Shown here: positions 41,599 through 50,253 of the stretch, in pieces | Numbering within the stretch: position 1 is the first letter of the stretch | How the letters are laid out: each line of letters opens with the position of its first letter | From: Nostoc linckia NIES-25 | GTDB taxonomy: Bacteria > Cyanobacteriota > Cyanobacteriia > Cyanobacteriales > Nostocaceae | Assembly (NCBI RefSeq): GCF_002368035.1 | Contig: NZ_AP018223.1 | Span: forward strand, 1,593,764 to 1,657,763 | Direction of reading: 5' to 3' | Length of the DNA stretch: 64,000 nucleotides | The notes under the pieces: generated by a model | Databases searched by the model: none | Seen by the model: the letters and a program-made list of their open reading frames with translations, nothing else | Told to the model about the DNA's origin: nothing | Program-made: the position numbers and the translations under genes

Positions 41599-42807
41599 AT
41601 GACAGAAAAATGGCTTTCGATCGTCGGTATTGGAGAAGATGGATTACAAGGATTAAGCCCGATCGCTCTTTCGGTCATCGAACAAGCTAAAGTAATTGTG
41701 GGAGGCGATCGCCATTTAGCAATGCTCCCTTGTGATGACCAACGTGAGAAAATAGTCTGGGCATCTCCTATCAGCATTTCTGTAGAGGAAATCATCAAGC
41801 GTCGCGGTGAGTCAATCTGCGTACTGGCAAGCGGCGATCCTATGTGTTATGGCATCGGTGTCACCTTAGGGCGACAAATTCCCGTTTCAGAAATAACAAT
41901 TATCCCTGCACCTTCAACCTTCAACCTCGCTTGCGCCAGGGTGGGATGGTCTTTAACCGAAGTAGAAACCTTGAGTTTAAATGGCCGTCCATCCTCCTTG
42001 CTCCAATCTTACATTTATCCGAAAGCTAAACTGTTGATTTTAAGCCAAGGAAAGGACACGCCCGCCATTGTTGCCCAAATTTTGACAAATCGCGGCTACG
42101 GGGGTAGCAAAATCACCGTCTTGGAGCGTATGGGCGGCATTTATGAAAGAATTGTGGCAGGTACGGCTGCATCTTGGAGTGAAACTGAAATTGCACCATT
42201 GAATGCGATCGCAGTTGATTGTATTGCCGATGCTGGGGTTGTGCCTTTACCAAGATTACCAGGATTACCAGATAACGCCTACCACCACGATGGACAGTTA
42301 ACCAAACGTGAAGTTAGGGCAATCACCTTAGCAGCTTTGGCGCCGACACCGGGACAATTATTGTGGGATGTGGGCGCGGGTTGCGGTTCAATTTCTATTG
42401 AATGGATGCGAACTCATCCGCGGTGTCGGGCGGTGGCGATCGAACAAAATTCATCTAGGCTACTATATATTGCCGATAATGCCGCTACTCTCGGTACTCC
42501 AAATCTGCAAATCGTCGAAGGTAAAGCCCCTGCTGCCTTAAAAGACTTACCTACACCAGATGCAATTTTTATTGGTGGTGGAGTGACAGCAACGGGACTT
42601 TTTGATGTTTGCTGGGAAGCACTAAGTCCAGGTGGACGTTTGGTGGCAAATGTGGTGACAGTAGAGGGCGAACAAACTTTATTTCAATGGCATCAACGAG
42701 TCGGTGGCGATTTAATTCGTATTGCCATCCAGCGGGCGGAACCTATTGGTAAATTTTTGGGCTGGCGAGGAATGGCGGGCGTTACGCAATGGGTAGTTGT
42801 CAAATGA
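41599..42807 (+). CDS. cobL: Precorrin-6Y C5,15-methyltransferase (decarboxylating), CbiE-CbiT fusion
   Basis: 402 residues combining two enzymes of corrin-ring synthesis. The N-terminal half (1-200) is a tetrapyrrole methylase (LSIVGIGEDGLQGLSP, VGGDRHLAML, CVLASGDPMCYGIG). The C-terminal half is CbiT (LTKREVRAITLAALAPTPGQLLWDVGAGCGSISIEWMRTHP, IFIGGG, LVANVVTVEGEQTL). It methylates at C5 and C15 and decarboxylates the acetate side chain on the way to (pseudo)cobalamin. Preceded by a methyltransferase gene 12 bp upstream. No cobalamin riboswitch was recognised. Confidence 0.95.
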   Translation: MTEKWLSIVGIGEDGLQGLSPIALSVIEQAKVIVGGDRHLAMLPCDDQREKIVWASPISISVEEIIKRRGESICVLASGDPMCYGIGVTLGRQIPVSEITIIPAPSTFNLACARVGWSLTEVETLSLNGRPSSLLQSYIYPKAKLLILSQGKDTPAIVAQILTNRGYGGSKITVLERMGGIYERIVAGTAASWSETEIAPLNAIAVDCIADAGVVPLPRLPGLPDNAYHHDGQLTKREVRAITLAALAPTPGQLLWDVGAGCGSISIEWMRTHPRCRAVAIEQNSSRLLYIADNAATLGTPNLQIVEGKAPAALKDLPTPDAIFIGGGVTATGLFDVCWEALSPGGRLVANVVTVEGEQTLFQWHQRVGGDLIRIAIQRAEPIGKFLGWRGMAGVTQWVVVK

Positions 42808-43297
42808 AGGCAGGAGGCAGGAGGCAGGGGGCGTAGGTTGGCTTTCGCAGTCGCTCAAACCAATCTACTATTCTTCTTACAGCGCTTTTCATTTGGATGA
42901 AATACATGCTTGAATACTAAATTATCGTAAGGGCACAACATTGTTCATTGGTGTCAGCTTAAGCTCAAACTGTTGCCCCACAATCGTTTTACCCCACCCC
43001 CAACCCCTCCCCTTGCTAAGGGGAGGGGCGATTTTGGCTTTAGACAAAATCGGGGTGGGGTAACGCGGATCTTGATGGTAAATGAGTAGAACTCGCTCAT
43101 CAGCTTTCTATCAGGATTTCACGTTAAGTTGACACCAGTGAACAATGCTAAAGCCCCTACTGTGGTCTATTCAACTGCAAATTGCTGTAACTGAAAATGT
43201 CTTGAATTTTGAATTTTGAATTTTGAATGGACTTACGCAAAAACTCTCTCTTACTCTTATTTCTTTGTGTTCTTTGCGTCCTTTGCGGTTCGTTTTT
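42808..43297. other. Gene-free region built largely of mobile-element sequence
   Basis: Contains the 194-bp element copy 2, a short AATTTTGAATTTTGAATTTTGA tandem run (43203-43226), and the third CAGGACTTACGCAA-family element, which overlaps the end of the CHAT gene. Nothing else was seen. Confidence 0.6.
42947..43140. mobile_element. 194-bp MITE, CATTGGTGTCAACTTAA family (copy 2)
   Basis: Inverted ends CATTGGTGTCAGCTTAA / TTAAGTTGACACCAGTG. Same length as, and inverted relative to, the copy at 18474-18667, sharing the GATCCGCGTTACCCCACCCC core. It too interrupts a GTAAGGGCACAACATTGTT...CCCCTAC palindrome; the flanking nonamers AACATTGTT and AACAATGCT match at 7 of 9. A possible remnant of the same arrangement (GTAGGGGC...CATTGGTGTCA) lies at about 48627-48658. 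Confidence 0.82.
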
Positions 43298-43319
43298 TCA
43301 TGATTTTGCGTAAGTCCTG
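43227..43319. mobile_element. 93-bp element with CAGGACTTACGCAA-type ends (copy 3), overlapping the CHAT gene 3' end
   Basis: Ends ATGGACTTACGCAA / TTGCGTAAGTCCTG with target duplication TTTGA(A) at 43222-43226 and 43320-43324. The interior (a TTCTTTGTGTTCTTTGCGTCC-like pyrimidine-rich stretch) differs from copies 1 and 2, so only the ends are shared. It encodes the last residues RTYAKS of the minus-strand CHAT protein. Confidence 0.8.
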
Positions 43320-45703
43320 TTTGAATTGTTTATCTCCGTGTCTTCTTCAAAGGTTGAAAGATGAATTTTTTCTCCATCTCCTGTCAACACAAATCCCGCC
43401 CAGTAAAAGGGATGGGGTTGGTCTTTCCGCACTTCAATTTGTGCTTGCTGTAAAGCCTTTGCTTTATCCATTCCCCTTTGTAAATACTCATAAAAGTGTC
43501 CCATGAGTAATTGTGTTGCTCGATCTTCTACATTCCACAAGCTTGCTATTACACTAGGTGTGCCAGCATAGATAAAGGCTCGGTTTAGCCCAATAATTTC
43601 ATCTCCGAGGCTGACTTTCTGAGTATTGCCAATAAGAGTTTGGCAAGCACTCAAGACGACTAAATTTGTAGCAGTAGTTAAATCTAACTTGTAAATATCA
43701 TGAACTTCTAGCCTACCGTCTTTTTGGGCAACATCAGCATTGTCATTCATCGCAAGGTGAATGGTACTGAACAGGGGAGCATTGGGATTGTACTCCCCGT
43801 GAGCAGCAATATGAAGAATTTCAGCGTTTTTGGCTTGTGACCAAACTAGGCTTTCAGCCGCGTCTTTGCCTACATAAGCTTTAGTGTGGAACAAGTTGGC
43901 GATCGCTTCTACTTCTTTACGAGAAAACTTTAAAGGTGGCAATGATTTGTTAAATGTATTATTTGGTGCGCCAAGGGCTAAAACCTTATTAGTGCTTTGA
44001 CTGCGTTTGCTGGATAAAAAACGTAAAACATTAGCGCAGGGAAGGTTAACCAAAGCATAGTCATCAATCAGGTAGCGTTCCCCATCAGTCAGAGCCGCAA
44101 ACGGGAGATAGTGCAGAATATTATGAGGAACAATAATAAGCCTGGGTGTTTGTAGTTGAGATTTTAGGGGTGCAATTAGGTAATTATAGAGGTTTTTCAG
44201 TTCTAGGGGATGGGGTTCAAATGTATCGGCAAAATCCCTAAACAGAATGATTTGTTCCTTAAGGCCTTTTCGATTCACATCTAAATTAACTACTTCCAAG
44301 CGATCGCGAGTAATAATAAAAGCTAGGGTACACTCACTGGTAACAAAGTATTCTAGTAAAGTTGTATCAGTATCTAGTTTTTTCTGAATCTCAGCTAGAG
44401 ATATAACATCAACACTGATTAAGCTGGCCGCCTCCGGATTCTGGATTTCTAACTTTTCTAATAAGTTTTTGTAGTCTTTTTCGCGGGAAATTAACTCATG
44501 ATTCGGGTCTTCACGACGCAGAGCAAAGATTTGGTTTCTTAGGGCTTGCTCCTGCTTCAAAAAATCAGCTTTTACTCTCTCACGCCTGCCTACCCTTGCA
44601 TTGGCAAGTTTGTCAAGAAACGCTCGCGCTTTTGACCGCTCAACGAACTCAAAGGCTTCTTTAAAACGATTTTTTTGGCAAAGTAAGAGAATTAGATCTC
44701 TATAATACTTTGCCCAAAAATTAACAAATGATGCTGTATTCTCTTCTATTTTGATCGTACTGCGAATGTTTTCAGCAATTTTCAGCCCTTGTTGGTAATA
44801 ATTAATAGCATCAGTTATATTTTTTTGTTCTTTAGCAACTTTACCCAAGGCTACCAATTCCATTGCCTCTTGTTGACGATTTTGGAGTTTTTTAGCCAGA
44901 TCTAAAGCCCAGTTAAAGTAAAACAATGCCTTAGCATAGTTTTTCATCTTTAAGTAAACTTCTCCCAAATTGTGTAAAGCTTGCATTTCGGCAGCAGGAA
45001 GTTTATATTGCTGGGCAATTTTGAGTATTTCCAGATAGGATTTAATAGCTTCTTCGTATTCTTCATTTAAAAAAAAGTATACATCTCCTAAACGATCTAA
45101 AGATTGCCACTTAAGTTGAATATTTTGGTATTTTTTAGCTATATTTAGGCTATTTTGAGCATAATTAACTGCTAGATTAACTTTCTCATCATCAACTCCA
45201 TTCTCATCATTTATAGCCAGAGCCGTATAGGCAGCACTCAAGTCTCCCTGTAATATTCCTTGCATTTGCTCGTCTGCCAGTTGCTCGGCAATCTCTAAAC
45301 TCTTCTCCAAGTAATCTATCGCTTTATTTTGCTCGTAGAATCCATAGTTGTAAGCATTTCCTAAAGCTCTGAGAAGCCTCATTTTTCCATCAGAGTTATT
45401 CAGTTTTTCATGGCAATCGAGCGATGTTTGCCAGCATTGCAGTGCTTCTAAAATATTGAACTTGTTAAAACATTTCTCCCCTTGGTAATAATATAAGTTA
45501 GATACAAGCAAGAGCAATTTTTCTTTGACTCGAGAATTTTGTACAAGTGGCAAAACAAAACGAAACTTTTCTAGATATTCAATTATTGGTAAATAGTTGT
45601 TCAACACTAAACAAAAACGTTCCAAAAATTGGAATGCTTTGGTTTCTAGATTCAGGATTTTAGATTGTGATTGCTTATGCAATGTTTGTTGAATCTGAAG
45701 CAT
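43298..45703 (-). CDS. CHAT-domain protease with N-terminal TPR repeats
   Basis: 801 residues. The first 400 or so are tetratricopeptide repeats (RALGNAYNYGFYEQNKAIDYLEKSLEIAEQL, ALHNLGEVYLKMKNYAKALFYFNWAL). The C-terminal 370 residues are a CHAT domain, a caspase-like fold: H635 in LHIAAHGEYN and C687 in LVVLSACQT form the dyad, followed by GTPSVIASLWNVEDRAT and YWAGFVLTGD. Related separase-like and Craspase (TPR-CHAT) proteases cut partner proteins upon activation. It is third in an operon after two TPR proteins. The final RTYAKS comes from a mobile element, outside the conserved domain. Confidence 0.93.
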   Translation of the reverse strand: MLQIQQTLHKQSQSKILNLETKAFQFLERFCLVLNNYLPIIEYLEKFRFVLPLVQNSRVKEKLLLLVSNLYYYQGEKCFNKFNILEALQCWQTSLDCHEKLNNSDGKMRLLRALGNAYNYGFYEQNKAIDYLEKSLEIAEQLADEQMQGILQGDLSAAYTALAINDENGVDDEKVNLAVNYAQNSLNIAKKYQNIQLKWQSLDRLGDVYFFLNEEYEEAIKSYLEILKIAQQYKLPAAEMQALHNLGEVYLKMKNYAKALFYFNWALDLAKKLQNRQQEAMELVALGKVAKEQKNITDAINYYQQGLKIAENIRSTIKIEENTASFVNFWAKYYRDLILLLCQKNRFKEAFEFVERSKARAFLDKLANARVGRRERVKADFLKQEQALRNQIFALRREDPNHELISREKDYKNLLEKLEIQNPEAASLISVDVISLAEIQKKLDTDTTLLEYFVTSECTLAFIITRDRLEVVNLDVNRKGLKEQIILFRDFADTFEPHPLELKNLYNYLIAPLKSQLQTPRLIIVPHNILHYLPFAALTDGERYLIDDYALVNLPCANVLRFLSSKRSQSTNKVLALGAPNNTFNKSLPPLKFSRKEVEAIANLFHTKAYVGKDAAESLVWSQAKNAEILHIAAHGEYNPNAPLFSTIHLAMNDNADVAQKDGRLEVHDIYKLDLTTATNLVVLSACQTLIGNTQKVSLGDEIIGLNRAFIYAGTPSVIASLWNVEDRATQLLMGHFYEYLQRGMDKAKALQQAQIEVRKDQPHPFYWAGFVLTGDGEKIHLSTFEEDTEINNSNRTYAKS

Positions 45704-45775
45704 AAGTAATTTGTTCTTAGTTTTCTAGTATGTAGTAACAATATGTAATCAGCCACACAAATTATTAAATAATAT

Positions 45776-45809
45776 AGATACTCGACCTGTTTAAATAGGT
45801 CGGGTATCT
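45776..45809. repeat. Palindrome in the spacer before the CHAT gene
   Basis: AGATACTCGACCTGTTTAAA-type hairpin, a diverged AGATCCCCGACTT repeat. It lies in the 130-bp gap between the second and third genes of the TPR-CHAT operon and could stabilise or attenuate the message. Confidence 0.6.
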
Positions 45810-45833
45810 TAATAAAATTGAGTGAATTACTAG

Positions 45834-46820
45834 CTATTCATTCACCATTTCGCGCAGGCGTTCTTCTAAATAACTGAGCATATCTGCATTTTTCAATTCT
45901 GTGTATGTTGCTTTAGCAGCTTCTAGCAAATTTTGCGCTTCCTGATTTTTGCCAAGAGTCCAGTTGACTTCCCCTAATTCAAGCTGTGCTGCTGCTAGTT
46001 CTGACTTATCCCCAACGGATTCTGCCTTAGCAATTGCTTTTTCGTAGTATGCTTTAGCTTCCAAGGGGAGTCCAATCAAGTCATAGCGTTGACCGAGTTG
46101 GCGATAAACAGCTGCGTTCTTGCCTTCGTTTGGTAAAGCTTCTAAAATGGCGATCGCTTCTGCTGTCAGAAGGTTTTGTTCATAAATGTCAGCTAGCTTT
46201 AATGCTTTTTCTACAGTAGATAATTCTTGTTGCTCAATCTCTTGAGCTAGATTTTGGATCTCAAGTGCTTTGCTTTCATCAATGAGCTTAAATCCGAGTC
46301 CTGGGGCTTCCGACGATCTATTTGGATCTGTTGTTTCAATCACCAATACGTAGGTAATCCCCAGTTGCAATGGCGGCTCGTCGCTTGGATAAACTAGTTG
46401 GCAGATATCCCCTTGACAAGCCTTGTCTCGATTGACTTGTTTTGTCCAATTTAATCCTTGACCTCTCACTGTCACTCTGAAGCGATTAACATTATCTGGA
46501 GCGTGCCAACGTAATGTAGGTCTTTTACTAAGAATTAGGGTATCCCGTGGGCTAATGGTATAAGGAATGGTGGAATCGGTTGCATCGCGGAACCCGCTCG
46601 GACAAATATAGCCTAATGGCTTTTGTACACCTTCTGGCAGAAATGTTCCTTCCCTGCCATCACTACAACTAACTGTGACACTAGCGCCTTGTTTTCTTCT
46701 CAGGTAATCACCAGGACGAATTTCTGTGCCTACAGATACTTTGAACCAATTTTGTTGACCATCTCGTAGCAGTTCTACTGTGCCTGATACTTTAGTAATC
46801 TTTGTTGGTTTTGGTGGCAT
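45834..46820 (-). CDS. FecR-like/TPR protein of the CHAT operon
   Basis: 328 residues. The first 75 or so form a FecR-like strand region (KVSGTVELLRDGQQNWFKVSVGTEIRPGDYLRRKQGASVTVSCSDG). A middle beta-rich segment includes PTLRWHAPDNVNRFRVTVRG and a Cys pair (DKACQGDICQLVYP). TPR helices fill the C-terminal 150 (YRQLGQRYDLIGLPLEAKAYYEKAIAKAESVG). No signal peptide. Its start overlaps the upstream stop by one base (TAATG), so translation is coupled. It probably links a sensor or scaffold to the CHAT protease. Confidence 0.75.
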   Translation of the reverse strand: MPPKPTKITKVSGTVELLRDGQQNWFKVSVGTEIRPGDYLRRKQGASVTVSCSDGREGTFLPEGVQKPLGYICPSGFRDATDSTIPYTISPRDTLILSKRPTLRWHAPDNVNRFRVTVRGQGLNWTKQVNRDKACQGDICQLVYPSDEPPLQLGITYVLVIETTDPNRSSEAPGLGFKLIDESKALEIQNLAQEIEQQELSTVEKALKLADIYEQNLLTAEAIAILEALPNEGKNAAVYRQLGQRYDLIGLPLEAKAYYEKAIAKAESVGDKSELAAAQLELGEVNWTLGKNQEAQNLLEAAKATYTELKNADMLSYLEERLREMVNE

Positions 46821-48061
46821 TATTTGTTTCCTTTGTTCAATTTTTCCTCAGCTATTCCCATCCACTCATCTTCTTCTGGTTGGCGTGGGTTGCCATATCT
46901 ATTACATAGATCCCATTGCACTAGTGCTTTTTTCGGATTACCTGTCTTTTCCAAAACTTGGGCTAACAGACAATAAGCAGAGGCATAAGTGCGATAATTT
47001 ATATCTTTAAGATTTATATTTTTGGCAATCGCATCTTCTAATTCTGCTTGAGCATCCGCATAGCGTTTTTGCTGGAATCTAGCCCAGCCTCGATTTTTTC
47101 GTATTTCATACATCAAAATTTGTTGATCTTCTAATAAAGTCTGCTGTTCTATCTGTGGCTCCAGATCTCTTGCCTTAAAAAGCAAAGAGATCGCCTCGCC
47201 GGGTTTGTTTTCACGAAGATACAATCGTGCTAAATCGTTGTAGGCAATAGCTATATTGCCACGAATAGCTAACCGATACTCAGTTTGTGCTTTATTAACA
47301 TCTCGAACTTGTTCATACAATCGCCCTAAGTTATAGTGAACGTTGGCATTGTCTGGATCGAGGCTAATTGCCCGCTCGTAGTCAGAGATTGCATTATCCC
47401 ATTCACTAGCTCGGTAGCGTTCCAAACCCCGATCGTTAAAGTAGTTAGCAATTTCGGGAAGTAAAGCTTTAAAGCTAATTAAAGTTATTAAAAGTAAAGC
47501 CGATAACCCGAATTTTGTTTCTTGCCAAAGATAAGTTTTAATTCCAAAACGCGAAAGTGTTTGTTCTACTCCTTTTCGTCCTGCTTCAGTTAGCACACCA
47601 CCAACAGTTAATAGTGTTAATACACTCTGAGAAATGACAGCAAATGAACTTAAAAAACCTGCTCCCCCACTCAAAAAACGGGTAGAGATATCTATCACTA
47701 AACTTAGAGAACTTGTCAGAGAAGCGATTGTGAGCGCATTCCAAAGCCAATCAAAATTGTCTAAGGGATGACTAGGAGTTTGTAGAAACCACCACCAAGA
47801 TGTGACTGGTACATTCAGACTTGTACGCCACTCTGCAAGTTTAGGTAGTTGCTTAATTTTATGAGCTTGTTGCTTTAAGCGAGTATCAAGCTCGATAATT
47901 TTAAATAACTGTTCATCGGATATTTGAGTAATATCATTTAATGCAGATTGGATGCGATCGCGAGCAATCAAAACGCTCAAAATTTCGTTATCTGATACAT
48001 CAGAAGTAACTTCAAACGCTCCAAGTTTTTGGTGATAAAGTTCTATTGTCTCATCTAACAC
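46820..48061 (-). CDS. Membrane-anchored TPR protein, first gene of the CHAT operon
   Basis: 413 residues. An N-terminal cytoplasmic region (about 1-110) precedes three hydrophobic segments (ALTIASLTSSLSLVIDI, FAVISQSVLTLLTVGGVL, FGLSALLLITLISFKALL), then TPR repeats (GLERYRASEWDNAISDYERAISLDPDNANVHYNLGRLYEQ and others). The order in the operon is membrane TPR, FecR-like TPR, CHAT-TPR. I infer a membrane-located recognition platform that recruits the protease; no partner outside the operon is evident. Confidence 0.8.
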   Translation of the reverse strand: MLDETIELYHQKLGAFEVTSDVSDNEILSVLIARDRIQSALNDITQISDEQLFKIIELDTRLKQQAHKIKQLPKLAEWRTSLNVPVTSWWWFLQTPSHPLDNFDWLWNALTIASLTSSLSLVIDISTRFLSGGAGFLSSFAVISQSVLTLLTVGGVLTEAGRKGVEQTLSRFGIKTYLWQETKFGLSALLLITLISFKALLPEIANYFNDRGLERYRASEWDNAISDYERAISLDPDNANVHYNLGRLYEQVRDVNKAQTEYRLAIRGNIAIAYNDLARLYLRENKPGEAISLLFKARDLEPQIEQQTLLEDQQILMYEIRKNRGWARFQQKRYADAQAELEDAIAKNINLKDINYRTYASAYCLLAQVLEKTGNPKKALVQWDLCNRYGNPRQPEEDEWMGIAEEKLNKGNK

Positions 48062-48795
48062 TTGATTGTTATTTAATTAGCTAAATTGCAACAAAGATTT
48101 AACGTGGAGCAGGAAATGGGAACAGTTGTAGTCGTAGGTAAGCATTGCCATCCTTTTTAACAAAAAACAAATGAAAATATTATTGCCTCTGAAATTGAAT
48201 ATATTTTTTTGAGAGAATTTAGTACAAATGAACGTGTTGATAAAGCTGAAATTTTATATCCAATTTTACTCAAATAAAACTACAAAAGTCTAAAATCCAA
48301 TTCCGAATAATTTTGGATATGCCTACACCAACCCATCGAGGAAATCTGATATTTCCGCATCCTTGCAATCATCGTAAGAGGGAACAGGGAACGGACAACA
48401 GCGGATTTCTGCATAACGGCTCAACCTCAATTACTAGAAACTCTCTTTACTACTTTCAGGAATTGAGATTCAATTTATGCAGGATGGCAAATATAAATTC
48501 TCTATATCTAGCATGAAGAAACTTTACGATTTATCGCTCTTTAATCACTCTGAGAAAAGAAAAATCAGACCGAATTTTTAAACGTTATATCATTTCACAA
48601 AAATCTTGATACATATAGATCTACCGTAGGGGCTTTACATCTGTACATTGGTGTCATAAGGTACAAGCTAGCCCTGGTGGCTTCTACTCATATCTTGCAC
48701 CTAACCGGAAAAGCCACTAATACCCAAATGAGCGTGTAAGAAATTAACACTGTTACCAGGAATGAGCTTACGCAATATAGAGCTTATGACTTTAT

Positions 48796-48910
48796 TAATA
48801 GACTTCTTGCAGAAGTCGGGAAAAGGGGAAGGGTTTGGTATTTTCCCTTTCCCCAATAAAGATGAGTCCCTTTTCCCACAAGAGTGCAAAAAGCACTTTT
48901 GCACTCTTAC
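48796..48910. repeat. Composite repeat, copy 2 of 2
   Basis: Same modules as 27424-27525: GACTTCTTGCAGAAGTCGGG, GGGGAAGGGTTTGG, then AGAGTGCAAAAAGCACTTTT palindrome, with an extra CCCAATAAAGATGAGTCCC in the middle. Confidence 0.75.
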
Positions 48911-49202
48911 TCCATGAGTTGCACGCACAAGGAACAATGAAAATATCTTGGTTTTCCCAGTCACCAGTCACCAGTCACCAGTCCCTATTTTCAAGGCAGG
49001 TCTAACGATGATATTACGCAAAATAGAAGAACTCAGGCGATCGCCACTACAGGTTTACCTGATTGGGGAAGCGCAGCACAACTCGCATTGCAAACCTTCT
49101 TTCCGAAGCTACTTTTGTCTTGTTTTTACTTGACCTTGAACGAATACGTCCGATTGCACTTAGTCATGGAATTGACATTCAAATTTACAAGCGCAAGATA
49201 TG

Positions 49203-49235
49203 AGATCCCCGACTTCTTCAAGAAGTCGGGGATCT
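49203..49235. repeat. 33-bp AGATCCCCGACTTCTT palindrome
   Basis: Nearly perfect inverted repeat, identical in its arms to the core of the element at 29592-29671. Confidence 0.75.
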
Positions 49236-49411
49236 GAGCCTCTCGATGGAGAACAAATCAAATAGGATTGCTATATATATAGATTGTGCGGCGCTTGCCT
49301 ACAAATCACCCTACCATTTTTTGATATTTAATTAAATTGACTTACTTAGAACATCAATAGATAACTTTATAAGCTTAAATTCTGTTTTTTTTGTAATTAC
49401 AAAACGTTACT

Positions 49412-50056
49412 ATGACTTCTCGAAAACGGTCTAATTCTAACAAAAGTGCTAATTTTAATCTGCATTTACCTTCAAAAAAGGTAGCTAAAAGTGTAGCAAA
49501 AGAAGCAATACCGTCCCCAAAAATATCATATAGCATTGTTCATGCAATTCCTGGGCGCATACGTTTTCGTATTCCTCTACTAGCCAGAGATACTGAGTAT
49601 ATCAATCAAATTAAATCGGTGATGGAATCTGACAAGAGGGTTATAAATGTCCGTGCTAACCCACAAGCTGCGTCCATTGTCATCAATTATAAAGTAGGTG
49701 TAATTCCAGAGAATCAAATGCGCGAACACCTCATTAGGCTAATTCAAACTGCTCAAGATTTGGCTGCGCCAAAAGAGGTCACAACAAAATCAATCGTCAG
49801 GGCTATCTTTGATGCTTTAATCAATCTAATAGATAGTACGCGTAAGATCAACCAAGCACGTAATGTTATTGTCTATCGAAGGTTTAGAACAGACATTTGG
49901 GAACGAATACTTTCTACCTCAAGAAGCATAATTAAGAGATTAAAATCTTTTGCTATGTTTTTCTTACCCAACAAGCGATGGCGATTAGGCAGGAATGTCG
50001 ATGTAAACTCCCAGCCTTTAAAATTACAAGCTGCCGGCGAAGGTGATGCTGTATAA
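49412..50056 (+). CDS. HMA-like domain protein without the metal-binding Cys pair
   Basis: 214 residues, very basic. The segment YSIVHAIPGRIRFRIPLLARDTEYINQIKSVMESDKRVINVRANPQAASIVINYK (in pieces, residues about 40-95) has the ferredoxin-like beta-alpha-beta pattern of HMA_2 domains, but no CxxC. The C-terminal half is helical and positively charged (RKINQARNVIVYRRFRTDIW). The family occurs widely in cyanobacteria without known function; lack of cysteines argues against copper binding. It is a single gene. Confidence 0.65.
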   Translation: MTSRKRSNSNKSANFNLHLPSKKVAKSVAKEAIPSPKISYSIVHAIPGRIRFRIPLLARDTEYINQIKSVMESDKRVINVRANPQAASIVINYKVGVIPENQMREHLIRLIQTAQDLAAPKEVTTKSIVRAIFDALINLIDSTRKINQARNVIVYRRFRTDIWERILSTSRSIIKRLKSFAMFFLPNKRWRLGRNVDVNSQPLKLQAAGEGDAV

Positions 50057-50253
50057 CTGTAAATACAGTAGGCCTTACTGAATTATGGAAGGATAGCGAA
50101 GCGATCGCTTGTTGCGATCGTAGCCTTGAGCATCGCAGTTAGATTAACTCCTATCGAAATGAGAAGGGCAGAACAAATTATACAAGGCATTCTAGAGCTA
50201 AACCAAAAAACAATTAAAGCCATCACCCCCTTAGGGGTGAGGTTTTGGTGTCC

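Larger units (their letters stand above)
48062..49411. other. 1.35-kb gene-free region with repeat remnants
   Basis: Small ORFs at 48313-48516 and 48948-49133 show no family. The region includes a possible remnant of the 194-bp element family (about 48627-48658), the second copy of the 27424 composite repeat (48796-48910), CACCAGTCACCAGTC short repeats (48961-48980) and the 33-bp palindrome at 49203-49235. It separates the TPR-CHAT operon from the HMA-like gene. Confidence 0.5.

Noticed and set aside
41440..41600. Cobalamin riboswitch in front of cbiET
   Set aside because: The gap to the upstream methyltransferase is only 12 bp and no B12-box-like sequence was seen.
48313..49133. Small ORFs in the 48-49 kb gap
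   Set aside because: Short, overlapping repeat elements, with no family resemblance and no convincing ribosome-binding sites.
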